Shown here: positions 56,331 through 64,000 of the stretch, one piece after another | Layout: each line of letters starts with the position of its first letter | Numbering within the stretch: position 1 is the stretch's first letter | From: Halomonas sp. 'Soap Lake #6' | Lineage (GTDB): Bacteria > Pseudomonadota > Gammaproteobacteria > Pseudomonadales > Halomonadaceae | Length of the DNA stretch: 64,000 bases | Assembly: GCF_003031405.1 (NCBI RefSeq) | Contig: NZ_CP020469.1 | Span: forward strand, 1,302,001-1,366,000 | Direction of reading: 5' to 3' | Program-made: the position numbers and the translations under genes | The notes under the pieces: generated by a model | What the model saw: only the letters and a program-made list of their open reading frames with translations | What the model was told of the DNA's origin: nothing | Databases searched by the model: none

Positions 56331-56399
56331 TAGCGCGTGGTAACGAGTAGCGAGCGCAGCGAGAAACGAGGCACCCGCGGGAGGGCGGCTCCGCCGCCC
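56331..56399 (+). repeat. 54-bp dispersed repeat, copy 1, with GC-rich hairpin
   Basis: The unit (56331-56384) starts TAGCGCGTGGTAACGAGTAG and contains repeated GCGAG/ACGAG words; it recurs at 57166 and 57361. Here it is fused to a 7-bp stem GGGCGGC-TCC-GCCGCCC (56383-56399). It sits between mmsB and the glutathione transferase gene and does not code for a recognisable protein. Confidence 0.85.
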
Positions 56400-56464
56400 C
56401 TTGCCACTGGTCTCTAGGCCGGGCAAACTCAGTTTCCTTCACTATGCTTAAAAAAGGGATTTCC

Positions 56465-57091
56465 ATGATTACGCTTTGGGGCCGCAACAACTCTACTAAC
56501 GTCAAAAAAGTCCGCTGGGTACTGGAAGCACTAGAGCTGCCTTACGAGCAGATTTTGGCAGGGCGGGAGCATGGAGTTAATAATACGCCCGAATACCTTG
56601 CCATGAACCCCAACGGTCTGGTGCCGGTGTTACGCGACGATGCCACCAACAGCGTACTCTGGGAGTCCAACACCATTATTCGTTACCTGGCCGCCCAGTA
56701 TGGCCAGGATAAGTTATGGATTGAAGAGCCTGCCAAGCGTGCCCAGATGGAAAAGTGGATGGATTGGGCGAATGGCACCTTTTCACCGCTTCATCGGACA
56801 ATCTTGCTGGGCTATATTAGAACCCCAGCGGAACAGCGTGACATGGCTAGTTTAGAAACGACAATTGCCACCTGTGAAAAATTGTTCGAGCAGATGGATA
56901 CCGCGTTAGCCGAACAGCCATGGTTCTCTGGCGATGCTTTCGGCCTGGGTGATATCGCCATTGCCCCGTTCGTTTATAACCTGCGTAACAGTGGTCTTAA
57001 CTGGCAACCCCGGCCCCACTTAGCACGCTGGGCTGAGCAGCTTACCGAACTGCCCGCCTATCGCAAGGTAGTGATGATTCCCGTCTCATAA
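56465..57091 (+). CDS. Glutathione S-transferase family protein
   Basis: A 208-residue protein with an N-terminal thioredoxin-like domain ([17 protein letters not shown], then N-P-N-G-L-V-P-V-L and [10 protein letters not shown]) and an all-helical C-terminal domain with the [10 protein letters not shown] cap. The ATG at 56465 gives the normal family start; an ATG seven codons earlier does not. Substrate is unknown. No operon partner is evident. Confidence 0.85.
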   Translation: MITLWGRNNSTNVKKVRWVLEALELPYEQILAGREHGVNNTPEYLAMNPNGLVPVLRDDATNSVLWESNTIIRYLAAQYGQDKLWIEEPAKRAQMEKWMDWANGTFSPLHRTILLGYIRTPAEQRDMASLETTIATCEKLFEQMDTALAEQPWFSGDAFGLGDIAIAPFVYNLRNSGLNWQPRPHLARWAEQLTELPAYRKVVMIPVS

Positions 57092-57165
57092 GCCACACGA
57101 ATGTACAGTTAAGCATGCAATGCCTATGCCTATTCGGCTTATACGCCTTGGTAACGCGTCTTTTG

Positions 57166-57327
57166 TAGCGCGTGGTAACGAGTAGCGAGCGCAGCGAGAA
57201 ACGAGGCACCCGCGGGAGGATGGTGAAGCTGCCCCAGGAGATGGCTAAAAACCTGCCTCCAACACCGCCAGCTCATCATCCAACCCCTGCAATACTTCAC
57301 TTACCAACCCATGGCGCGGGGCGCTCT
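57166..57327 (+). repeat. 54-bp repeat copy 2 with degraded copy of the panE 3' end
   Basis: 57166-57219 is the 54-bp repeat. The following bases (57220-57327) match the segment after copy 3 at 57415, which is the 3' end of panE, but the match decays beyond about 57290. The offset between the two copies is 195 bp. This 348-bp gap otherwise holds no gene. Confidence 0.8.
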
Positions 57328-57360
57328 CGTTCAGTAATCGCCTTCGGAAATACACATTTG

Positions 57361-57414
57361 TAGCGCGTGGTAACGAGTAGCGAGCGCAGCGAGAAGCGAG
57401 GCACCCGCAGGAGG
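57361..57414 (+). repeat. 54-bp dispersed repeat, copy 3
   Basis: Differs from copies 1 and 2 at two positions (AGC for AAC, CAG for CGG). It ends 25 bp before the panE stop. Confidence 0.85.
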
Positions 57415-57439
57415 ATGGTGAAGCTGCCCAAGGAGATGG

Positions 57440-58363
57440 CTAAAAACCTGCCTCCAACACCGCCAGCTCATCATCCAACTCCTGCAATACCTTACTCACC
57501 AACCCATGCCTCTGGGCGCTTTCAATCAATGGCCCCAAAATTGCCCCGCGTTCGGTGAGGCGTTTGGCCTCCACATCCTGCAACATCGATGCCTTATTGT
57601 TAGCGGTGTTTTCCACCACTTGCCATACCAACGCTAACCACGCATTTTCACCTTCGTCACCGTTCGGAGGCTGAATACCCTCGGCGTGCATAATTGCCGC
57701 GACTTCTTGGACGACCGCTTCTACACGGCCCGCATACGCCTCACCGCGTAATTCACCATTACGCACGCCATGTAGCGCCACCAGGGGGTTAATTGCTGCA
57801 TTCACCGCCAGCTTCTGCCACAGCCTCTGACGAATATCACTCACGGCCGTCGCAGCAAGCTCTGCCTGGGTTAATGTCTGCGCCAGTACTTCTGCTAAAT
57901 CGCTATGCTGGTTATGCAAATCACCAATATAGGTATGCCCACGCCCTGCGTGCACCACACCATTATCGCCAACCAGATACGCACCTTCCGTTGTGGTGGC
58001 GCATAGCACCGGCCCAGGCCATGCCTGGGTAATAAGTGGCTGCGCCAGAAAGCCGTTTTGCCACAGTACCAGTGGGGTAGTGGGTGGAACCACTTCTGCA
58101 ATGCTTGTAAGCGCGGATTCAGCGGCCATCGCTTTGGTGGTGATATGAACAAAGGCGGGTGGTTCGTGCGTTTCAGTGCCCAATTGGGCAACTGTAAGCG
58201 CATTTAATTGCTTTACTCGCTGCTCGCCTTCGGGGGTAGTAAGAGCCTGCTGCCCAGGCAAAACACGGCGGCCAACTAACACGGTGGCCGCTATAGGGGC
58301 AAGCGAGTGCGCAAGCAAGCGGCCAATGGCGCCGGGGCCAAGAATCCAGTGGGAAGTAGTCAT
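57440..58363 (-). CDS. panE: 2-dehydropantoate 2-reductase
   Basis: A 307-residue NADPH-dependent ketopantoate reductase of the pantothenate/CoA pathway. The N-terminal Rossmann motif is I-L-G-P-G-A-I-G-R-L-L-A, and the C-terminal domain has the catalytic Lys in W-Q-K-L-A-V-N-A-A-I-N-P-L. Family length is about 290-310. A degenerate duplicate of its 3' end lies beyond the stop. It is a single gene and the last clear core-genome gene before the accessory region. Confidence 0.88.
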   Translation of the reverse strand: MTTSHWILGPGAIGRLLAHSLAPIAATVLVGRRVLPGQQALTTPEGEQRVKQLNALTVAQLGTETHEPPAFVHITTKAMAAESALTSIAEVVPPTTPLVLWQNGFLAQPLITQAWPGPVLCATTTEGAYLVGDNGVVHAGRGHTYIGDLHNQHSDLAEVLAQTLTQAELAATAVSDIRQRLWQKLAVNAAINPLVALHGVRNGELRGEAYAGRVEAVVQEVAAIMHAEGIQPPNGDEGENAWLALVWQVVENTANNKASMLQDVEAKRLTERGAILGPLIESAQRHGLVSKVLQELDDELAVLEAGF

Positions 58364-58728
58364 CGATTACGTCACTCAGCAGCAGTATTGCCGCCAAGCT
58401 TACCGTGTTCGGCATAAGGAAATGAAGGGAGGGAAAACAATGACAAGAAGGACGGCTAATGGCTAATGACGGCATCAAACATAATCTGCTAGCGTTAAGG
58501 CTAAGCATATTTTGAAAAAAAGTGCATGGAGTGGGTGAAAGTAAGCGTAGATGACTGCTGGGGAGGCATCTAGCGGGGGGCTGATTTCGACCCTGAGCGG
58601 CCATTCCGGCAGAAGCGGCATGCTGGTTCAACAGTGTTATGCAGCCGGCACGATAATCTGTGTTATGCAGCCTATTTATAATTAATTTATTTTAATTTCA
58701 ATGAAATAGGTCGTGAATGAAAGGCGGT
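58364..58728. other. Gene-free stretch upstream of panE
   Basis: No supported gene. It holds the panE promoter region, a direct repeat GTGTTATGCAGCC at 58634-58646 and 58660-58672 (period 26 bp), and a very AT-rich block at about 58673-58710. It looks like the junction between core and accessory DNA. Confidence 0.5.
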
Positions 58729-58768
58729 ATAACCTCAATGAACGCGCCGTCGGGTTCATTGAGGTTAT
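58729..58768. promoter_or_regulatory. Perfect 15-bp inverted repeat upstream of endonuclease gene
   Basis: ATAACCTCAATGAAC and GTTCATTGAGGTTAT are separated by 10 nt. The right arm overlaps the likely -35 (TTGAGG, 58759-58764) of a promoter with TATAAT at 58780-58785, so it could be an operator; it could equally fold as an RNA hairpin if transcribed from upstream. Confidence 0.6.
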
Positions 58769-58785
58769 GTAGAGGGGCGTATAAT
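58759..58785 (+). promoter_or_regulatory. Candidate promoter for the Mrr-like endonuclease gene
   Basis: TTGAGG, 15-nt spacer, TATAAT. The -10 is perfect; the spacer is short. The gene starts 33 bp downstream. Confidence 0.5.
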
Positions 58786-58818
58786 CACTGTTAGCCTCAA
58801 TAAAAACGGAGTAACAAA

Positions 58819-59778
58819 TTGGCTGTTTTGGATTTCAAAGAGATACCTGAAGCTCACAAAGCAAGTGGAATGCAAGATACGTTCGAATTGTTTGCTCGCG
58901 ATTTTCTATCTTTTATGGGTTACAAGATCATCACTGATCCAGACAGAGGTGCTGATGGTGGAGTTGACTTAATCGTTGAAGAAAAGCGCACTGGTGTAGG
59001 TGGCGAAACCATAATCAGATGGCTTGTAAGCTGCAAGCACAAGGCGTTTAGTGGAAATTCCGTTTCACCAACTGACGATGCCAATATTCGGGATAGAGTC
59101 GAAGCAAATAATTGCCAGGGTTTTATTGGTTTCTATTCAACCCTCGCTAGCACAGGGCTATCAACAAATCTTGAGGGGATGAAAGCTAAGGTCGAGTATC
59201 AAGTCTTCGATCGAGAAAAAATCGAAGGACAGTTACTTCACTCAGCCAAAGGCCTTGAAATAGCCGAAAGATACTTTCCTGTATCACTTTCCGATTGGAA
59301 AACAGAAAATCCTCAACCGGCAAAAATATTTGTTGAGAAGCCAAGCTTGAAATGCAAAGTATGCGAGAAAGAGCTTTTCGATCAAGAAGATAACGGGGTA
59401 ATAACGCTTTGGTCGAGAATGCGAACTGATTATGAGAATGAGAAAGAGCATTTTGAGCACGTATTCTGGACGTGCAGAGGCCACTGTGATTCAGCGCTTT
59501 CTGCTTATATTAGAAAGCAAAACAACAACTTGATGGATGGGTGGGAGGATGTATCTGATGTCATGATGCCCACAATATTTATTAAGTGGGTTATGAGCAT
59601 TATGAATGAACAACGCTCTGGTGTGGTCTATTCGGATGAAGCTTTTGAAAACCTGAAAGAGTTTCTTCTTCAAGTGTTTCCATATGTTTCTCGCCATCTC
59701 ACAAGCAAAGAGTTAGATCGAGTCAAATCTCTTGGTATGATTCCATCGTACCTGGGAGGCTTAGGCTATGAAGGCTAA
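58819..59778 (+). CDS. Mrr-like restriction endonuclease with zinc-ribbon, function unproven
   Basis: A 319-residue protein starting at TTG (GGAG at 58808-58811). Residues 19-120 resemble the Mrr/PD-(D/E)xK nuclease fold: F-L-S-F-M-G-Y, then G-A-D-G-G-V-D (Asp46, Asp50) and V-S-C-K-H-K (Lys73; Ser71 stands where Gln/Glu is usual). A four-Cys site follows (Cys179, Cys182, Cys219, Cys223), and the C-terminal 90 residues are helical and unassigned. No methyltransferase or specificity gene is adjacent, so a type IV-like enzyme or other nuclease is possible. Codon use looks more AT-rich than the core genes. Confidence 0.65.
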   Translation: MAVLDFKEIPEAHKASGMQDTFELFARDFLSFMGYKIITDPDRGADGGVDLIVEEKRTGVGGETIIRWLVSCKHKAFSGNSVSPTDDANIRDRVEANNCQGFIGFYSTLASTGLSTNLEGMKAKVEYQVFDREKIEGQLLHSAKGLEIAERYFPVSLSDWKTENPQPAKIFVEKPSLKCKVCEKELFDQEDNGVITLWSRMRTDYENEKEHFEHVFWTCRGHCDSALSAYIRKQNNNLMDGWEDVSDVMMPTIFIKWVMSIMNEQRSGVVYSDEAFENLKEFLLQVFPYVSRHLTSKELDRVKSLGMIPSYLGGLGYEG

Positions 59779-60247
59779 CACCTATGAGCCTTCTGTCTGT
59801 CAATAGGCCGTAGTGTTTTTATTGGCCGCGTAGCGGCCAATATTAAGTCCCTGAGCCAGTGATCCTACTTCATCTGTCATCGTTGGCTGTGAATGGCTTA
59901 CAGCAAACACCTATTGAGGCTCTCTTAGTGTGATCGTTAATCACTGCCAGACTGGGTTGCTCCCTGCAAGTTGGTCTGAGGCACTAGACATTCATCGGTT
60001 AACCAGCATCTGTCCTATTCAAACAGCGGGTTACTTTACAGTCCCAGTTAGTTTCAGGTTCAGCGCTGGTGTAAGCCCACTCGCTCAGGGTATTGGTGCA
60101 CGCCAGCAGGATGGATAATCAAAGCAACGAGCTTCGAGTTGGGTGTAGAAGTCTGGTTTCAGGTCTGAATAACCAGTCAGCAGACACCCTGTTTCAGCAC
60201 ACTCTGTAATGATCCAGTTAGACATCGATCATCATCCTACTGCGTGA
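59779..60247. other. 469-bp gene-free region, 3' flank of IS110-type transposase
   Basis: No supported gene. A perfect hairpin ATTGGCCGC-GTA-GCGGCCAAT lies at 59821-59841. Closer to the transposase are paired CTGGTT/AACCAG words (about 60150-60175), which could be part of the element's end. The IS boundary on this side could not be placed because IS110-family elements usually lack terminal inverted repeats. Confidence 0.45.
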
Positions 60248-61291
60248 CTAACTCGTTAAAAAGCGTTGTTCATCAAACACCTTTTCGTTTTTTAACATGA
60301 AATAGACCGCGCGCCCCAGCTTGTGAGCCAGAGCCGATAAAGCCTTGGCTTTACTCATGCGTTTCTGGAAGCGTTGCAACAGCTTTTGTGCATCTGGATT
60401 GCCGCGCAGATAAAGCACAGCGGCCTCAGAAAAAGCCCACTTCAGATGGGCATTACCAATCTTGTTGCCCTGGGTGCCATAGGTCTTACCAGCCGATTCG
60501 GCTTTGCACTTGATCAGTCGGGAATAGGAGGCAAACTTCTGGACAGACTCAAAACGTCGAATATCACCCACTTCATACAGAATGGTGAGGGCTAGAATAC
60601 GGCCAACGCCGGGAATGGTTGTTAATAAGTGGTAGTAGGTCGGCTGATGCTTTTTAGCCTGCTTTTCCAATAGCCATTCCACCTGGCTTAGTTCCCGGTG
60701 GTAGCACTCTAAAACGGCCATATCTAGATCGATATTGCGCTGAACAATCGGGTCATCAAAGGTTCTGCCCAATTGTTCTCTGGCACTGACATTTTTCAAA
60801 TTGACCTTGTTGGGTGGCAGGTTGTACTGACTCGTTGTGTTGACAACATGAGCTTTGAGATCAGCGCCGTGGCGAACGAGCCCAGTTCGGCGGCGAAGTA
60901 GGTCACGGGTAGCTCGCATGCTGCGTGGGTAGACATAAGCGAGGGGGAAGTTGCCACCGCGAATAAGCGTGGCAATTTTGTAAGAATCCACGCGATCATT
61001 CTTAGTTTTACCACCATGAATGGCCTTCATATAAAGGGCATGACCGAGAATGAAAGCAATGCCCTGGTCTTCACAGAAATCAGCGATCCAGTACCAGCAG
61101 TGCATGCATTCGACGCCGATCACTAGATCATCCAGGTAGGTTTCGATTAGCCGAAGTAGAGGTTCTGGGCTAGCGGGAATCTCTTTATGCAACAGGGTGT
61201 CTCCCTGTTGATTGAGGATACAGACATAAAGGCTTCTGGCATGTAGATCAATGCCACAGTAGTGACGATGAGTGCTATTGTAAAAGTTCAT
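60248..61291 (-). CDS. IS110-family transposase
   Basis: A 347-residue DEDD transposase. The N-terminal RuvC-like domain has G-I-D-L-H, G-V-E-C-M-H-C-W and K-N-D-R-V-D-S-Y-K-I-A; the C-terminal transposase_20 region includes T-I-P-G-V-G-R-I-L-A, F-A-S-Y-S-R-L and G-N-A-H-L-K-W-A with a conserved-position Ser in E-S-A-G-K-T-Y. The ATG at 61291 matches the family start. It appears intact. IS110 enzymes are known to use a bridge RNA encoded in the element's non-coding end. Confidence 0.92.
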   Translation of the reverse strand: MNFYNSTHRHYCGIDLHARSLYVCILNQQGDTLLHKEIPASPEPLLRLIETYLDDLVIGVECMHCWYWIADFCEDQGIAFILGHALYMKAIHGGKTKNDRVDSYKIATLIRGGNFPLAYVYPRSMRATRDLLRRRTGLVRHGADLKAHVVNTTSQYNLPPNKVNLKNVSAREQLGRTFDDPIVQRNIDLDMAVLECYHRELSQVEWLLEKQAKKHQPTYYHLLTTIPGVGRILALTILYEVGDIRRFESVQKFASYSRLIKCKAESAGKTYGTQGNKIGNAHLKWAFSEAAVLYLRGNPDAQKLLQRFQKRMSKAKALSALAHKLGRAVYFMLKNEKVFDEQRFLTS

Positions 61292-61432
61292 TGAGTCTTC
61301 TCCTGTTAGGTTTGGTCGCCTTTTCAGCTTAGCCAAACGGGCTGAGCTGGGGGAGAAGGCTCAATGAGTATCAAGGCGCTGCTGCCGGACAATTTTTTCG
61401 CTGCGCTCAAAAATTGCCGCAGAGCGCGGCGT
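61292..61432 (-). ncRNA. Candidate IS110 bridge-RNA region (5' of transposase)
   Basis: The 141-bp non-coding stretch on the 5' side of the transposase contains several stems: CAGCTTAGCC-AAAC-GGGCTGAGCTG (about 61326-61350, one wobble), AATTTTT/AAAAATT and GCCGC-AGAGC-GCGGC. In IS110-group elements the bridge RNA is encoded at this side. Its right limit is set by the IS1182 left end, which may truncate it. Confidence 0.35.
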
Positions 61433-63268
61433 TGAGGCTGTATAAAAACCCCACTGACGGCTAAGTTTTGATAGGATCGAGAAAACAGACGAGGAGTGGT
61501 CAGCATGCCGCGCTTCAAGGCTTATAACTACGATCAGAACGCCATGGTGGTGATCAACTACCAGGATCAGCTTCAGCCCGGTACCTTTGAATACGCTGTG
61601 CACTACCTGATCGAGCACAAGCTCGACTTATCCGTTTTCCATCCCAAGTACCGCAACGATGCGAATGGTCGGCTGGCCTATGATCCGGCCATCCTGCTTA
61701 AGATTATTCTGTTTGCTTACTCAAAAGGCATCACTTCCAGCCGTGAAATGGCGTGGAGCTGTGAGACCAATATTATTTTCAAAGCCCTTTCCTGCGATAC
61801 TGTTCCCCACTTCACCACACTAGCAAGCTTCGTCAGCCGCCATGCCGATGAGATTGAAGCACTGTTCGAACAAGTACTGCTGGTGTGCCACGAACAAGGC
61901 TGACTGGGCAACGAACTCTTTGCCATTGATGGCTGCAAGATGTCCTCCGATGCCTCCAAAGAGTGGTCGGGTACGTTCAAAGAATTGGGCGATAAACGTG
62001 AGAAACGTGAGAAACTGAGAGGCCTGATTAGGCATCACTTAGTGGAACACTACGCGCGTGATGAAGCCGAAACGGAAGCTGATCTGGATCGGGATATCCG
62101 GCGGGCCAAGACGATTCTCTCGCTAGATGCCGCCATGAACAAAGTGGATCGTTTCCTAAAGACGCACAGCCCAAGGATGGGCCGGGGAAAGCGAATCAAG
62201 GAAGTGAAGAGTAATCTGACCGATAACGAAAGTGCCAAAATGACGACAAGTAAGGGCACGCTCCAGGGCTATAACGGTGTCGCCACGGTGGACAAAAAGC
62301 ACCAGATTATCATTGACGCCCAGGTCTTTGGAGAAGGCCAGGAACATCACACCCTGCAGCCCGTACTGGAAACGGTAGAATCCCGGTTTAAGAAACTGGG
62401 AATTGTGGAAAACATCTACCAGAAAGGCACCGTCGTCACCGCGGATACCGGCTTTGCCAATGAGGCCAATATGAGGTACCTGCACGAACGACAGATCAAT
62501 GGCTACATCCCCGATAACCAGTTCCGCAGCCGAGATCCGAAGTTCGCCGACCAGAAAGACAAATACGGCAAGCGCCATCAGAACCTGCCGGACAAAGGCT
62601 GGCGAGAGACGATGCCAGCCAGCGCGTTCCAATTTGATCCAGTAGAGCTAACGTGTATCTGCCCAACGGGCGAAAAGTTGACCTATAGAGGGCAACGGGA
62701 AGCCGATAATGGCCAGATCAGGGTGCACTTCGAAGGGCGTTTGCTGCAATGTCGGCATTGCCCAAAGAAATACCGCTGTATGCAGAACCCGAGTTCTGCC
62801 GACCATCGCAAGGGGGCTGGTCGACAAGTGTCTTTTATTATCGAGAACAAACGCTTACCCAATTACACGGACTGGATGAAGCACCGAGTCGATAGCCCCA
62901 AGGGCAAAGAGATCTACAGCCATCGCATGTCAGTCGTAGAGCCGGTCTTCGGCAACATTGGCACGACGAAAAGACTGAACCGCTTCAGCCTTCGGGGTAA
63001 GAAAAAAGTGCAAGGTCAGTGGCAGCTATACTGCTTGGTACACAATATTGAGAAGTTGGCGAATTACGGCCACTTGGCCGCCTCATGAAGGGCTTAGAGC
63101 GGGGTAAGTTGCTTTTTAAGAGCACAAGACCGCCTTCAACAAGCTTTAGTTGGACGCCCAAGTGGCTAAATGGCGATATTAAGATGACTCAGCCAGATGA
63201 CCGGCTGGGTACATGAATAAGGACAACAGGTGGTGGAGACGGCTCGAAATCGGGTTTTTTACAGCCTC
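61433..63268 (+). mobile_element. IS1182-family insertion sequence
   Basis: About 1.84 kb bounded by imperfect inverted repeats: GAGGCTGTATAAAAACC at 61433-61449 and the inverse of GAGGCTGTAAAAAACCC at 63252-63268. A single interrupted transposase reading frame fills it. GTT occurs on both outer flanks and could be a 3-bp target duplication, which is too short to be conclusive. The right end is 26 bp before the CoiA-like gene. Confidence 0.8.
61505..63088 (+). pseudogene. IS1182-family transposase interrupted by in-frame TGA
   Basis: The transposase reads from the ATG at 61505 (GAGGAG upstream) to a TGA at 61901-61903, then continues in the same frame to 63088. The part after the stop starts L-G-N-E-L-F-A-I-D-G-C-K, which holds the first catalytic Asp, then T-A-D-T-G-F (second Asp) and V-V-E-P-V-F-G-N-I-G (Glu). 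The next in-frame ATG, at 61940, lies after the first Asp, so neither fragment is complete. A single base change explains the defect. Confidence 0.85.
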
Positions 63269-63294
63269 GTTAAGCATCTAGGGAAGACTTGTTC

Positions 63295-64000
63295 ATGCTT
63301 TGTGGAATAAGAGTTCAAGATAATCTTAAGGTATTCGCAAGCAATAGCGAGAGAGCGCAAGGCCCATTCCAGTGCCCCGGCTGCAAGCATGAGCTTGTCC
63401 TTCGTAAAGGTAGAATAAAGGTTCATCACTTCGCTCATAAGCCTCCATACCATTGTCAAAGAGGCGAAGGTGAATCCGAAGCGCATAGGAAGTGCAAAGA
63501 ATCTATCTACAACGCATTATCCCAATGTGCTCACGTGACAGGTCTGGACGTTGAAGCCGATTTTGGCACAGTAATAGCTGACGTTTATTGTTTTATTAAT
63601 AATGTGCCCGTAGCAATCGAGATTCAGCGAAGTAATTTGAGTGTAAATAAAATAACGGAACGTACTTCAGCATATGGGAAGTTGGGTATCCATGTTTTAT
63701 GGTTGGCTTTATTTAATAAAAATCTTGGCGATGAAAAATACAGCCCCAAAGCATGGGAGAAGTGGTGTCATGCTACATATTTTGGCCGAGTGTACTATTG
63801 GGTTGCAGACTTAACTATTGCGCCAATCCACTTCTCCGAGTATCAGAATTATGTAGAGCCATCCAGTTGGTACAATGAATATGGTGAAGAGCAATCTGGT
63901 GGTGGTTACTACAAGTCATCAAAAAGGTATAAAACACCATCTATAGGTACTTATCTAAATCTAGCCACTGATTTCAGTCCATCATACAAACAAGCTTGGA
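63295..64000 (+). CDS. CoiA-like competence/nuclease protein, partial (runs off window)
   Basis: An open frame of at least 235 codons from the ATG at 63295 to the window end with no stop. Residues 25-48 match the CoiA N-terminus: F-Q-C-P-G-C-K-H-E-L-V-L-R-K-G and H-H-F-A-H. Further on, E-S-E-A-H-R-K-C-K, D96 in I-A-D-V-Y-C and A-I-E-I-Q-R-S (Glu109, Gln111) fit a PD-(D/E)xK-type nuclease. CoiA aids DNA uptake in Gram-positives; relatives in Gram-negatives often lie in mobile or defence regions. The IS1182 end is 26 bp upstream and may have displaced the promoter. Confidence 0.75.
   Translation, partial: MLCGIRVQDNLKVFASNSERAQGPFQCPGCKHELVLRKGRIKVHHFAHKPPYHCQRGEGESEAHRKCKESIYNALSQCAHVTGLDVEADFGTVIADVYCFINNVPVAIEIQRSNLSVNKITERTSAYGKLGIHVLWLALFNKNLGDEKYSPKAWEKWCHATYFGRVYYWVADLTIAPIHFSEYQNYVEPSSWYNEYGEEQSGGGYYKSSKRYKTPSIGTYLNLATDFSPSYKQAW

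Noticed and set aside
58729..58795. Integron attC site or cassette boundary around the perfect palindrome, with GTTAGCC downstream
   Set aside because: No GTTRRRY core matches at the arms (GTTATGT and GTTAGCC both deviate), the arms are fully symmetric without the usual unpaired bases, and no integron integrase is in the window.
59821..59841. Intrinsic terminator after the Mrr-like gene
   Set aside because: The hairpin is perfect, but the T-run precedes it on the plus strand and on the minus strand the stem is followed by A, so it does not have the layout of an intrinsic terminator on either strand.
61940..63088. Separate functional transposase gene starting at 61940
   Set aside because: It is in the same frame as the upstream part and lacks the first catalytic Asp, so it is the downstream piece of one interrupted gene.

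Overview
The window is bacterial chromosome from a gammaproteobacterium, most likely Halomonas or a close relative. The evidence is the gene order rpoE-rseA-rseB-rseC-mucD-lepA-lepB-rnc-era-recO-pdxJ-acpS followed by barA/gacS-cysM-rlmD-relA-mazG (a pseudomonad/Halomonas-type layout), moderate-to-high GC, and the protein sequences themselves. This assignment rests on recognition, not on a database search. No tRNA, rRNA or CRISPR array was seen.

Layout. 0-1.9 kb: the end of a TonB energy-transduction operon (tonB plus a TPR lipoprotein-like/periplasmic partner). 2-7.8 kb: xthA with a small basic protein, rhlB-dinG, and a DAHP synthase. 7.8-12.7 kb: the sigma-E envelope-stress locus (rpoE, rseA, rseB, rseC, mucD), with a candidate autoregulatory sigma-E promoter and an unusual 300-bp gap after rpoE. 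12.8-19.3 kb: lepA, lepB, rnc, era, recO, pdxJ, acpS. 19.3-30.4 kb: hybrid kinase BarA/GacS, cysM, rlmD, relA, mazG and ppc. 30.4-32.5 kb: small conserved genes and rluF. 32.5-35 kb: a compact trpR-trpE-trpG operon behind an almost textbook TrpR operator, divergent from a CPA2 cation/proton antiporter. 37-38.4 kb: an outer-membrane protein and a methyltransferase.

38.5-56.3 kb is a branched-chain amino acid module. On the minus strand liuR-liuA-liuB-liuC-liuD-liuE plus an acyl-CoA synthetase degrade leucine. On the plus strand a five-gene Liv-type ABC importer is followed by three valine-catabolism enzymes (acyl-CoA dehydrogenase, 3-hydroxyisobutyryl-CoA hydrolase, 3-hydroxyisobutyrate dehydrogenase). 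Sites of the form TTNACGTNNACGTNAA lie upstream of liuR and upstream of the valine genes, and a weaker one lies before the importer, so one MerR-family regulator (LiuR) probably coordinates uptake and both degradation routes.

56.3-64 kb is the accessory end: 54-bp dispersed repeats, a partial duplication of the panE 3' end, an Mrr-like restriction endonuclease gene behind a perfect 15-bp inverted repeat, an IS110-family element, an IS1182-family element whose transposase is interrupted by an in-frame TGA, and the start of a CoiA-like nuclease gene that runs off the window. The two nuclease genes look more AT-rich than the core genes, which suggests a defence/mobile island.

A recurring structural theme is short degenerate tandem duplication (13-20 bp units) in many intergenic gaps, and twice inside rlmD where the unit length keeps the reading frame.
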